Below are positions 49,756 through 61,155 of a DNA stretch of 64,000 nucleotides, one piece after another. Numbering within the stretch: the stretch's first letter is position 1; each line of letters begins with the position of its first letter. This DNA comes from Physcia stellaris. Taxonomy: Eukaryota > Ascomycota > Lecanoromycetes > Caliciales > Physciaceae. The notes under the pieces are model-generated. The model searched no databases, was not told the DNA's origin, and saw only the letters and a list, made by a program, of their open reading frames with translations. Location of the stretch: the NCBI GenBank assembly GCA_018902385.1, contig JABSSW010000031.1:62001-126000 (forward strand), given 5' to 3'. The translations under genes and the position numbers were made by a program.

Positions 49756-49900
49756 TGTAAAACTAGGTGGCCAATTAGAGATCGCCAAGAGCTTAGTCAT
49801 TAGTGCACGTTGCAATGACATTAGAGACTAGAAACCATGTAAATTAGCACTCCATAGAACATCATGCAATCAATGATTTACGACTTCATGCAGTCTTACA
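49756..49900 (+). repeat. Chimeric element, right LTR, unmutated (145 bp)
   Basis: Retains CC, GG, CT and AG dinucleotides that are lost in the left copy. It marks the sharp right edge of the AT-rich block. Confidence 0.93.
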
Positions 49901-49905
49901 AGCAT

Positions 49906-51127
49906 TCTACCGGGTTGACTGAGCATTGCCAATCCTTGGATGTTTTCAACGATGTTAGTTGAGCCGACGGGAACGGCGACGCTTCATGACGAGCTTCTTC
50001 GACGTCAGCTTCGTGACCAAACATCCAGCGATCCACCATATGTCAACAGTCATCCACTTACCTTGCTCGGCCGCAGAACGGATCAAGCGGGGGCGGACAC
50101 GTTGGATTTTGTCTTCTGCACCATGAAAGGTGCGCACGGACCGAGTCATGGAGGGAGGAGAAACCGAGAAATCCTGACTTCCATGATTGCGTATGCTTTC
50201 AACACAAGGCCATCGGTGCTCACTGAAGCATCTCCTACCGTCTTCGAAGTGCTTCGACTCCTGCTCATCTACCTTTGACATTCAGGATTGAGCGTACAAA
50301 CAGCTATGCCATCTGCCTCGCCGTCCTAGAAGCCAGCGCTTCTAAAGTACTGCTCCTCAGGATGGTTCATCCTACTGACAGTGTGCTCTGCCTCATTCAG
50401 CGTGAGCGACTGCAGTCACATATCCCTTACTATCAATTCCTTGGCTCACATCCACTCTAGGACGCATTCATCTACGACGTGGTGCGTGCAAATAGCTATT
50501 CCGAATAGGACATCACAGCAGTTCACGGTTGAAGATCATTCCAGTCCTTCCTTTCTCCTTGAGGGCAAGATCTGGCATCGACGAGGCTCATATTACATTG
50601 GATGCATCCGGTCCGGTCATCTGTGAGGCTGCATCGCCTCACCGTGGTTTTCAATAGTCCAGCAACGGGTTTCTGAACTCCTCGCTGTGATGCTTGATAA
50701 CCCTAACCCTAAACAAAGCCCCGTTGCATTTCGAACGCGTTTACCTTGTTTTGAATTCATATATCACATTTATCAGTGCATGACAACTTACAAATGCTCG
50801 CGTACTTGCCTTGATGGCTTGCAAACATATGTCTCCAAGATTTCGTCGTGAATATCTTTTTCGTGGTCACATCCCTCTCGCACGATGTCAGCTCCTGCAC
50901 GACGTCTGCAAGGCGCTCCTGCACGAATCAGCGACGATCTCAGTTTTCATGCCTTATTAATCTTCGGCGTTATCGGTGGGTTAGGATGTCCGAGCTGATG
51001 GTTTGCCCTACGATGCGCTGGTAAACCCGGGTCACCGCTTCCTTTAAACGCCTCTTCCCTCCATCATCTCTCACTTCAACCACTCAGTCATCTCCAAGCT
51101 TCTGTCCACTTACGTCGTTATAATTCC
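49906..51127. other. Intergenic, normal composition, no gene recognised
   Basis: Composition returns to normal at once after the TSD. Several open frames of up to 112 codons are present on both strands, but none has a recognisable domain. It contains a telomere-like motif near 50,700 and the promoter of the NmrA-like gene (pyrimidine-rich from about 51,040). Confidence 0.55.
50700..50713. repeat. Interstitial telomere-like (AACCCT)2 motif
   Basis: Two hexamers of the common fungal telomere repeat followed by AA. Short enough to be chance. Confidence 0.6.
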
Positions 51128-51205
51128 ATGCCAAGGTTGCCATCAGCTGTCTCCAAGTTTCTAGCAAAACTCTCCAGTTCATCTACCTCTTCAACATCTA
51201 CGAAA

Positions 51206-52356
51206 ATGGCCAAGCAAACCATCACCGTCTTCGGCGCAACCGGCAAACAAGGTAGCTCGGTGGTGAAGTCCATTCTCGGAGACTCCAAAGCCTCCAGCCA
51301 TTTCAACGTCAAGGCAGTAACTCGTGACCCGACCAAAGATAGCGCCAAAGCTCTCGCCTCGCTCGGTGCTGATGTAGTCAAAGTACGTCTAACCCTCAAG
51401 CTGTCAAAGGCCCCTACTGATCCTCGTGCAGGGCGATTTAAACGACAAGGACTCACTGCACGCTGTCATCAAAGGATCCTGGGGCGTCTTCTCCGTCACC
51501 AATTTCTGGGAGGTCTTCAGCGCCGAAGCCGAGGAAGCTCAGGGCAAGGCTGTTGCCGACGTTTGCAAGGTAGGTTGTATTATTTGATTATACTGATTCT
51601 AACACATCTGTAGGCTGAAGGCGTTAAGCATCTGATCTGGAGCAGTCTGTTCAACATCAACAAGCGTACATACCTCAGGCGTAATGGCGTAGAGTCTTCC
51701 CGCTAACATTGGTCCTAGTATCCAATGGCGTGCTCCCTAATGTCTACCATTTCGACGGCAAGGCTAACGTGGAGGACTACATTCGGTCCCTTGACATCCC
51801 CGCATCCTTCTTCCATGCCGGATTCTACATGTCCAACCTCCCCGGTCAGAGTCTGCGTGAAATGGGTGAAGGCAACTGGGCGCTGGCCATGCCCAATCCG
51901 GCCGATGCTCCAATCCCATTCTTCGACGCGGCGGCAGACACCGGCAAATTCGTCAAGGCCATGTTCCTCAACACCGACAAAGTTTTGGGCAAGCGGATCT
52001 ACGGAGCCACGGCATACTACACACCTGCTCAAATCGTCGAAGAGTTCAAGGCAGTCTTTCCCGAAACGGGCAAGAAGACTAGTTTCGCGCAGCTACCGGG
52101 CGATGTCTTCAAAGGGATCTTGGGCGGGATGGGCATGCCAGACACGATCCAGGAGGCTCTCCTCCAGAACATGCGTCTTTTGGGAGAATATGGCTACTAT
52201 GGTGGCGACAAGCTCGAGCCCAGCCTTGCGGTAGGTCTTCGTGAGTCTGCGTTGAGTGGTCAATCGCTGACATTTGCATCACAGCTGCTGGCTGAGAAGC
52301 CGACGACTTGGAAAGAATTCGCGAAAAATGAGCCAGCATTTGCCGGGCTAACCTAA
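51206..52356 (+). CDS. NmrA-like NAD(P)-binding protein
   Basis: Rossmann-fold protein of the NmrA/HSCARG group (atypical short-chain dehydrogenases), either a redox-sensing regulator or a reductase. Exons are 51206-51382, 51432-51569, 51614-51665, 51719-52230 and 52285-52356 (316 aa). The introns are 44-54 nt, and the last is a multiple of three, so skipping it leaves an open frame. The dinucleotide site is TVFGATGKQGSSV at the N-terminus, followed by AVTRDP. Mid-protein HLIWSSLFNI and FHAGFYMSNL are typical. An in-frame ATG at 51128 would add 26 residues rich in Ser with a few basic residues, possibly an organelle signal. I prefer 51206 because family members start close to the glycine motif. 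No damage is seen. Confidence 0.87.
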
Positions 52357-53933
52357 GCAAGGGAGAGGAGTAAGTAGTAACGCATACCAGAGAAGGGTGG
52401 AGCCTGTTGGCACCATTTAGCTTGCAGGTAGCATCAATTAAAAATTTAAGACCATCTTCCACCCAATAAATGTCCTCCACGGCCGCACCACAAATCCTAC
52501 CAAGCTCTGATGATCTGACCTTGGTCTATTCCGTACAGTATTCTAGTAGTCTAAGATACTGCATGACGGCTTGGCCCAGGAGCTAGTCACATGGTATTGG
52601 GCTAAATATGTACGAGCAAGACCAGGTACCATAGCATTAGAATTCGATGACCGGGTATCAGTCGCAGCGATTTTATCGTGTGATCCGTTTCGGCGACCTC
52701 ACCTGCTTCGTGTTTTGCGGGTGTAGGAGGATTCGGCAATGCGGTGAGCGAGGGGTAATCTTTAGCGTTGGGTGAGATATTCCTGATCCTTATTGCGGCT
52801 CTGGGTGGAGATTTTCGGACAAGATGATATGCGCATGACGGGACCTTCCACCGCTTGTTCCAGGTAGGGTAGACAACACCCGTGGCCCCGGCTCTCTCCG
52901 GTACAGGCGAGATAATCAAGTTCTCCCTACCGGCACAGGGGGCGGTGAAAGCCGTGAGGCTTACTGCTCGCTTAGGGCTAGTAATCCCCTGTGCCCGTAC
53001 CCGTAACCCAGGTCCACTATAAGTACGATATCTGCTCAATTGCCGGCGGGAAAAAGGGTGTACCTCGGACCATTCCACGGCGTGAGCATTGATCCTACAG
53101 GATTAAATCCTGGAAGATTACAGACCGCTTGCCATGCTTACCGCATAAAATATTACCAAGCAATCCCACTCAATGTAACCCTTCAGCTTGATCGCTAATC
53201 ATCTGTCTCCTCACGTGATTGCATTCACTTCCTCGGCGCCGTCATGTAAAATCCGAGCGGCGATAATGAGCTGGAGATAGATCATGAGTCTGACCGCGTG
53301 GCTCATCTAATTTGGCAAGCCACACGAGAAGGGGATGGAATAGTTGGTCATTCCTCCATCTTATCGGTTGAACGGTGTGTTGCAGGATAGAAGGTGGTAC
53401 ATTCGAAAGAGGTCGCATTTTCTCCTTCAGTATCCTCGCATCTTTCGAATCTCTCCCGACGGCCATGTAGGGCTCGCGAAACGACCAGGCATACCGAGAT
53501 GATTCAGATAGATGTGACCAGTATGATCATACCATTTCGTCATTCTATTCTCAGGTCTTCTGGCCACAATTGTTCACAGGCGTCCGAGGATTCCAGGCCC
53601 CTGTAGAGGATGTAAATGGTCACGAATGGAAGCGGCGTAGTCAGGAATCTCTGGACCTCTATGGCCGGAAACCGTGTTGAGGGAGACGTGTGTAAGGGCT
53701 ACGGCTGAAGCTGACCTTCTTATCCAGCGTCCCACTTCCAGGCTGATCTTGCTCATGGTGAAATCTTCGAAGGATCAAGAGTGGCAAAATTGAAAATGGG
53801 GGCCGAGATGTCACCTTATAAAGCGTTTTCTGTACTGGTCTTCGGTCGGAGAAAGACTACTGCAGCCAGATTAACAGCATCTCGATTGGAGTGGTCGACA
53901 GAATCTCAGACATTGCCATAATTGACGCACAGC
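52357..53933. other. Intergenic, no gene recognised
   Basis: About 1.6 kb between two plus-strand genes. The largest frame is a 158-codon minus-strand ORF (52602-53078) with no domain I recognise. The part near 53,934 must hold the promoter of the oxidase. Confidence 0.5.
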
Positions 53934-55679
53934 ATGCTACTCAAATCAGCAACTGTAGCTCTCTATGGGCTCTGGTGTCTCTCAGTCTCTGCAATTCCCT
54001 TTCAACCTGGCGATATCAGAGCACTCTTGAGCCAGAAAGCAAACGGGTGGGACAAAAGCACAACCATCTCTTTTCCACAGAGCTCTAGGTTTGTCAACAG
54101 TACCTCTCGTTGGAGCACTTATGACGCACCGACCTATCTTGCTGCCATTAGCCCAGCGTCTGAGACGGACGTAGCAAAAGCTGTGCGTGGTCGAAGTTTC
54201 CAAGATACAAAAAAAGAACAGCACTAACTACGTGTGCATAGGTCAAAATCGCATCATTGCACAATATTCCTTTTCTCGCCACCGGCGGGCGCCATGGATA
54301 CACCACTACCCTTGGAGAACTTGACGGAGGCCTGGCGATTGACCTTAGTCAACTCAAAGCGTACAGCATAGACAAAGCTGCTGGGCAACTGACTATTGGG
54401 GGCGCCACTACCCTCGCAGACTTCCAAAATGATCTCTTCGCAGCTGGGTACATGATTCGTACGTCTCCTATTCACCATATGATTCGAATTCGATAACTAA
54501 CACGGAAGTAGAGAGCGGCTCCATATCCTGTCCGGGCTATCTCGGAGTAACAGTCGGGTCAGGCGTTGGACGCTTGAACGGCTTGTTTGGTCTGGTGGCA
54601 GATGCATTGGTCTCTGCGCGCATTGTCGTTGCCGATGGCCGTGTGGTCACGGCATCGAGGACGCAGAACTCGGACTTATTCTGGGGCCTTCGCGGTGCCG
54701 GCGCCAATCTCGGTATCGTCACCTCCGCGACTTACAAAGCCCACAAGCTGGTCAACCAGGGCCAAATCCTAAACGCGGACTTTATTCTCCCCGCTAATCA
54801 GTCCAAGCAGTACTTTGATTTCCTAGGGTCACTCAGCGGAAAAATGCCTGCAAACTTGGCGGTTATCACGCTCGTCGTTTATGATCCAGTTTCTAAAGGA
54901 GTAAGTCAACGACCAATCCCTTCGCTCGATTTCTCGACTGACGACCGCGCCAAAGGCACAGATCATTGCGAATTGGGTGTACATAGGAACCAAGGACGAG
55001 GGCATGAAACTCATGGCCCCACTTCTAGCACTAGAATCCACCGTGTCCAATATCTCCGTCGTGCCCTGGAACAAGTTAGTAGGCACCGCAGCCTTCGGCG
55101 CCGACGCCCTGATCTGCCCCAAAAACCAGAGCCACAACACGCACTGGGCGACGCTACGGAAGCTGTCCGGACCGACATTCCAGACGAGCTTCGAGAAGCT
55201 GGATGCGTATTTCAGGAAATATCCTTCCGCGCACGGGACAACCATCAACCTCGAGACATTCCCCAACCAGGCTATGATGGCTGTGGCGGATGACGACTCT
55301 GCGTATCCATGGAGGGATGCATTGGGGCATATGTACGTCCTCCATCCTCCCTCCCGCTTGCCAAAAGTCTACTAAAGCATACTTGCTAACATCTCACCCT
55401 CCTTGCAGCCAACTAGGCGTGATGACCGACTCCAACAACGCCCCCAACGACCCGGCCGCCACAGCTGGACAATCCCTCGCGCTCGAGCTCCGAGATACGT
55501 GGGCGAAGAACTCGGGATATCCCGATCTGTCGGTGTACATCAACTATGCGCGCGGGGACGAGAGGCTGGAGCAGAGGTATGGGGCGAGGAAGTTGCCGAG
55601 GTTGGCGGCGTTGAAGAAGAAATGGGATCCGAGTGAAGTGTTCCGATTCAATAATGCGCTGCCCACGAGTTATCCGTGA
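53934..55679 (+). CDS. Secreted FAD-linked oxidase, berberine-bridge-enzyme type
   Basis: Flavoprotein oxidase of the PCMH/BBE family, which oxidises alcohols, sugars or closes rings using O2. Exons are 53934-54182, 54242-54458, 54512-54900, 54956-55332 and 55409-55679 (500 aa). The fourth exon could start 6 nt later. Residues 1-20 form a signal peptide ending SVSA. The FAD domain has TGGRHGYTTTLGELDGG, with the His that forms the covalent FAD link in this family. SCPGYLGVTVGSGVGRLNG carries the second attachment residue, Cys, suggesting bicovalent FAD. WGLRGAGANLGIVTSA follows. The C-terminal BBE motif is YGARKLPRLAALKKKWDP with FRFNNALP. Such enzymes are frequent in secondary-metabolite clusters; substrate unknown. 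Confidence 0.9.
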
Positions 55680-56511
55680 TGGAGAATACGATTGTTGGGG
55701 AGGAGGATATAGAGCTTGTCAGGTGTGGGGAGATGGGTCGGGGGATGGGGGACGCTTGCGAGGGTTGAAGCTGGAGTGGTATCGGGTTGAGATGTATGAT
55801 AAACATTGTTGGCTCTCATCATAGAGCGTATCTGATTGTATCCGTTTTCGCTTTGATTCTTCTCGCAGTCATGCGGATATCCCCACCTTTCCTTCGCCTC
55901 AAAGTCTCCATTATGGACATGGCACCCACTTCAACAATATTCTCCAGTATTTTTCTTTCTCTCCCCTCCCTACCATACAATCCTCAAACTCCCAAGGGCC
56001 ATGCGCAACCACCCTCCGCTCGGATTCATATCTATTGAATCTATTCATATACTGCGAGATCTAGATCTAGTTCAATTTCATCGAAACATTTTCCAACCTG
56101 TCTTTTCATCCTCGGATGTCCGATACCCTTACAGAATTAATTGGTGGTTAGGGTTTTTTGAAATCAGTTGGCTCGTTACCATCGGAGTGGTCTGGGCATT
56201 TTTCAGCCATGAATCGAGGATTTGGATGGGGATGGATGTCAACCAAGCAATACAAGAGGCATATGGCGGTGGTGCGAGTTTGGATGATTATGAAAGATGT
56301 GGTCTGATACATGTTATGCAGATATAGCTATAATATAGTAAGGACTGATGCTCCACGGGAAGCATTTGCTGTTCAGTATAGATACTCTAGCAGTCCACCC
56401 AGCTTGACACCTGAACTAATCGAGGGTCGGGACCGCACTAAAAATCGGGGCCTCCCTTTATCCCATGTCCCGGCAGGGCATGGGATAAACTCTGCACGCA
56501 TACCAGACACC
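55680..56511. other. Intergenic between convergent genes, nothing recognised
   Basis: About 830 bases between the 3' ends of the oxidase and the P450. Short ORFs only. Confidence 0.55.
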
Positions 56512-58476
56512 TCATCCATCAGGCTCATAGTCCTTCCAAATCAACCCCTCAGGAACAACCTTCCACTGCCCATCCCCATCCAACAACCCCCTCACGCCCT
56601 CCCACTCATCTCTAACCCTTTCCGCTTTCCCCGCATCCCTGGGTCGAATATCCGCCTTGAAGGGTTTCGGCAGCACAAACACCCCATCAAGAAGATCGTC
56701 CTGATCGGGCACGATTTCCAGCTTCGTCTCGGGATCTATGGCACGCTTGAAATCAAACGCCCATAGCAGACGGGAGATACCCAGGAACATGGAGCGGTCT
56801 GCGATATGCATGCCCAGGCAGCGGCGGCGGCCAGCACCGAACACGAAATGGTCGCGCTTGCTGACGTCGGGGTTGTTGGCGCTGTCTGCGGAGGTGGCCA
56901 CGTCTCCCCAGAAGCGCATGGGATTGAAGTCGCGTGGGGAGGGGTAGCGGGTGGGATCAGTGTGGATGGCCCTAGGGTGAAGTAGGTCGATGTCAGCAGA
57001 AATTCTCCCATGTTTTGACTTTCCGTTTGTTCTTGATCACCATAGTAAGTCATTCAGGTATTAATTAGGGCGTACCAATTGTTCATGATAATAGTCGCCT
57101 TCTTAGGAATGCGATAGCCCATGTATTCATCGTCTTGGGTTGTAGCATGCGGTATACCCAGGGGAACAAGCGGCATCCAACGCAGACTTTCCTTCATGCA
57201 AGCTCGTGTATATGGCAGGTCTCGCATGTCGTTCAGGTCCGGCAATCGATCTCCGCAGACACGGTCGATTTCCTCCTGGGCCTTCTTGGCGACTTCGGGA
57301 AAGATGACCATCGCCTGGACGAATCCCACAAGGATGCTTGATGTTGTCTCCGAACCCGCCTGTAGTATTGAGCCACTGATGTAGGCCGCAAAATCATCCG
57401 AGAAGCCTTCCTCCTTTTGCATCTGGACCAGGTCTACACAAACGCTCGGCTATGTTCTATTTATTAGCATCCATACAAATCTGATCTATACACTCGGATA
57501 CTTGCCTTGGCTGTGGCGTCTTTCAGTTTTTGCTTGGTTGTCACATAGTGATCCCGGAACAGCTTGATTTCCCTTCGATGGATTGCTCTTCCTTTCCTCT
57601 TGATAGGGAGCAAAAACTCAGGTAGTCGTCTTAGAAAGGGAAAGAAGTCGAGGATTGCGGCTGTCTGAGATACAGGTGTCTTGTCAGTGTTGAGGCTCTA
57701 AAGTGTGCAATGTCTCAGGCTTACCTTTGTAGCCGCCAGCTCTGATGTCGCATCGAATATCTACATTTGTCAGAGCACACTCGCCACCGGATATATTATT
57801 TACCTCAAAGGCTTCCTTGAAGTTTGGATCTTCAATACTTGTCGTGCGAAAGCCAAAAGTCATCTGAGTAGTCAACGACGCCGTATACCTTCGCAGATGG
57901 TCAATGAAATCGTTGGGATCCTCCAGCATCCCGAGCAGCATTGCCTTATTCTCAAGATCCTGGTAAGGAACGTAGGTCCGCGCAGTCTCAATCTTTAAAA
58001 CTCGATGGGAGAGTTTCCGAGCAAACTTCCAGGCCTCATTAGCCTCCTATGTGCGTTCCAATCGTCAGCTACTACTCTTACCTTACATGTTGTCGGATAT
58101 GGCAACTTACCATCCACAGAATCCTCAGACCTCCGCTAATAAGATGTTGCGCGACGTACAAATCTGGTCTTGAAGCGTATATAGGGCCCCGCTTGTCGAC
58201 CAGATCTCTGATGGCATAGTCGGCTGAAAGAACAACATAGACTTGCGTCCCCAGCATGATTGAGTAGACTGGTCCATACTCTTTGGCCCATTCCCCTAAC
58301 TTTGCGTAGCGTCTTTCGCTCGGCAGTTGATGTAAATTGCCGATGATAGGTACGGTAGGCGGTCCTGGAGGGTAGTCCTTGAGCCTTCGACCAATTCTGC
58401 TGAGGCGCCAGAAGACTAGTAGTAATGAGGCGAGGGCAAAAGCGGACAAAATTTGCCATAGATCTTGATGTTCCAT
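56512..58476 (-). CDS. Cytochrome P450, group I E-class, with a GC-AG intron
   Basis: ER-anchored haem monooxygenase, 545 aa. Exons are 58476-58111, 58046-57804, 57760-57725 (only 36 nt), 57664-57506, 57449-57076 and 56971-56512. Phases match throughout. The fourth intron (57450-57505) starts GCAAGT, the standard sequence of rare GC-AG introns, and keeps the frame. Landmarks are the N-terminal anchor (residues 8-27), hinge YPPGPPTVPIIGNLH, I-helix AGSETTSS, K-helix ESLR, and haem loop FGAGRRRCLG with the Cys ligand near residue 435. The general pattern is that of the large fungal group around O-methylsterigmatocystin-oxidoreductase-like P450s. The substrate is unknown. It lies tail-to-tail with the secreted oxidase. 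Confidence 0.92.
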
Positions 58477-59085
58477 TTCTACAGATCAGAAGATATTAGA
58501 AGATGCATGTGTCGATCATGTCCAATGGAGTGTGATGGAGTGAAAAGTTACTCCCATCTAGAACTTATGCCATAGCGACCAAAGCACGTTGATCGTTTGT
58601 TGAAGCTTAGCCGCCTTCATTTTTACATCGGTCTAGTCTACGTCTGGAGGCTGGCCGAGAAGCCAAATGACCTGAGTCATAGGTGATAGTTGGACTTGCA
58701 CCGAAGTCCGACCGGTGATTCTCGGATTAGCTAAATTGGTGCTCCCAGAGCTTCCCAGAGACGTAAATGAGTGACGCTTTACTTTCGAGGAATCCATTAG
58801 CTAGGCTGATCCTTTGCGTGGGCGCAGCAACGCGTCGGGGAGACTGGATGTCTGCCATCTCCCAAAAATTGCATAGACATATCATAGAGAGAAAAAAACG
58901 AGTTATAGATGTTAGCCTGGGGTTGATTGTTTTCCTTTTTCGTAGACCCGAGTGCGGATACTCCGACCGCGGAGATTTTGAGGATGCTGACTGCAGGTAG
59001 CTGAATATCAAGGCGCCCAATCGTGCACCGAACCACTTGCTGTTGGAGTAAACTCACCACCAAAGGCAATGCCAAGGCGTTATTC
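58477..59085. promoter_or_regulatory. Promoter side of the P450, no other gene
   Basis: Region upstream of the P450 start. Only short ORFs are seen, and no known operator is recognised. Confidence 0.4.
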
Positions 59086-59194
59086 TGTTATAGGCTAGCG
59101 TGCAAACTCTGTACAATAATTCACATTCATCACATGTACGGTAGATAGTAATATCACGAATAATAAACACGTTGCATTTTACATATCTGTAACA
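59086..59194 (+). repeat. Putative left LTR of a second copia element (109 bp)
   Basis: Runs from TGTTATAGG to CTGTAACA and is followed by ATTATGAGCTC, which looks like a decayed copia primer-binding region. It keeps normal base composition while the DNA after about 59,210 is mutated. The partner LTR lies beyond the window, so the boundaries are provisional. Confidence 0.5.
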
Positions 59195-61155
59195 AATTAT
59201 GAGCTCGACAATGTCTGTCAAATATCATTCGAATCGATTCATACTATTTTACAACGTTCAGACGTTGATTTCATGCATCGATCGAAAAATTTCTGATTGA
59301 CTAAACGACGATCAAACTCGAAAACATCAAACTGAATTCACAACGAATTTATCGTTATTTAGTGTCGTCAATAGAATGCATAATGTTTATTTTAACGATC
59401 GTCATTTAATTTTTCAAAAATTCAAAAAATCAACATCGACGTCGATCGATGAAAACGTTATTCATCGTTCAAACGAACGTCAAATTCGAACGCACGATCG
59501 ATCATTCGATTTCGATGAAAACGTTTTCAAAAAACACGAAATTTCACATACACGATTCGATGATTCAATGAATTCGTCATTGTTTCGAATTGATGTTTCG
59601 AATTCATCTGTTACGAAATGAAAAAAAAACAAATACGACATGAAATTCACACGTTTTACACGACTTCACGAATCACATACGTTTTATTTTTTTTTTTTCA
59701 TTTATACGATTCAAGTTTTCAAATTCAAATATCACAATGATTACGTCAAACATCATTCACAATTTTGTCGTTTTCATTTCAAAGTCAAAACAGTATTTCA
59801 ATTGAAAAATCGACGTCAAAAACGATTTTCGAGTCAATCACGTTAAATGAACAATCAATTTATCAATAAAATCAGTGTTTATCGTCGAATTTTTACACAA
59901 CAAAAATATCGATTGAAATTTCATCGATGCAAAAACGAAAATCAAATTCACGAATTTCATCATCGTCGTCGAAAAACACGAACGAAATCTGAATAAAATT
60001 TTTTTTTATTTGTTCAATGCAGTGAACGTCAATCATCGTTTTTTTATCATTGTTATAACGAATTCAACATCATTGATTTATTGAACAAAAATAACAAAAC
60101 GTTTCAAAAAAAATATTTTCGTTTTTTTCGTCGATATCATTTTCGATTTCATTGATCGATTTGTTATTTTAACGAGCGTCGAATTTTACATTAAAATCGT
60201 TGAATCATTACACAATCAATTGATCATCGAAAACGCTAATTCGAAATTCATTGTCGACGTATTTTGTCAAAATATTTTGCTGTTCAAAATGCACAAATTA
60301 ATTCATTTCAATTATTTCGTGATTCGTCAACGTGACGAATGAATTTTCGAAAACACAAATTTCATCGAAATCGAAATTTTTTTTCTGAATTTCGTTAAAA
60401 TCATCATCGATACGATAGCAAAATCAAATTCAATTGCATTGATCGTTGATCGCTTCGAAAAATTTAAACGTATTCGTTTCAATACATCAAAATTTGAATA
60501 CAGCGATTTTTTTTGCATCAATCAGAAATGCATAGACAACGATTTTATCAAGCATGATTTTGAAAAATGCTATTATAATCATTCAGAAAACGTTTTCAAA
60601 AAATGAATTGACAAGAACATGTCTGATCATTCATACGACAAAATTCTGAAAAAAATTCAAAATTCACAATAACAATCAACGTCGTTGATTGAATTTTGAA
60701 AACAAATTCTGTTCATTAGTCATTCAATCAACGATATGTTGTGATACACAAATTCGAACGTCAACATTCACGTGTGCAAAAATCGAAATTTCATACATTT
60801 TTTCATGTTTTATATCGAACATGTTGTAATTGCAAACAAAATTCGTTTCATTGTTGAAAAAAAAGAACTGATCAAATTATTGTTCGTTTTTTTTTACAAC
60901 AATGCAAATGATCAATTCATTGATTTGTCAATTTTTTACATGTCAAATTCGTCAGCAAATTTGCTGTCAATATCAACATTCGAAAAACAAAACGTTTATT
61001 GAAACATTGAAAATCACATTTTCAAACATTAAGACAAGTTAATCGAATATGTTTTTTTGCAAAATAACGAATTATACGCTTTGAAATTGCAATCACATTA
61101 AATGATTGCATTGTCAACAACATTATCATTGTCGTTCATCGTATGACATCGAAAT

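Larger units (their letters stand above)
47582..49900 (+). mobile_element. Short chimeric LTR element, one LTR spared from mutation (TSD AGCAT)
   Basis: LTRs of 145 bp at 47582-47726 and 49756-49900 begin TGTAAAACT and end TTACA. TSD AGCAT is at 47577-47581 and 49901-49905. The left LTR and interior are heavily C-to-T mutated, while the right LTR keeps normal composition. The plus strand first carries a piece resembling a copia protease end (LLNVCYVFDFMINIV, about 49,000), then NNFTINSFIKIFTFF (about 49,290), CLIVNDLHRMFVEKSK (about 49,440) and an IQIRI segment. The last three match, in order, the zinc-finger-type remnants in the elements at 31,020 and 40,994. At 2.3 kb it is non-autonomous. 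Confidence 0.87.

Noticed and set aside
49940-50278. 112-codon plus-strand ORF just right of the transposon block
   Set aside because: An equally long ORF lies on the opposite strand and neither shows a domain; not supported as a gene.
52602-53078. 158-codon minus-strand ORF between the NmrA-like gene and the oxidase
   Set aside because: No recognisable domain, start context or neighbouring exon; treated as chance.
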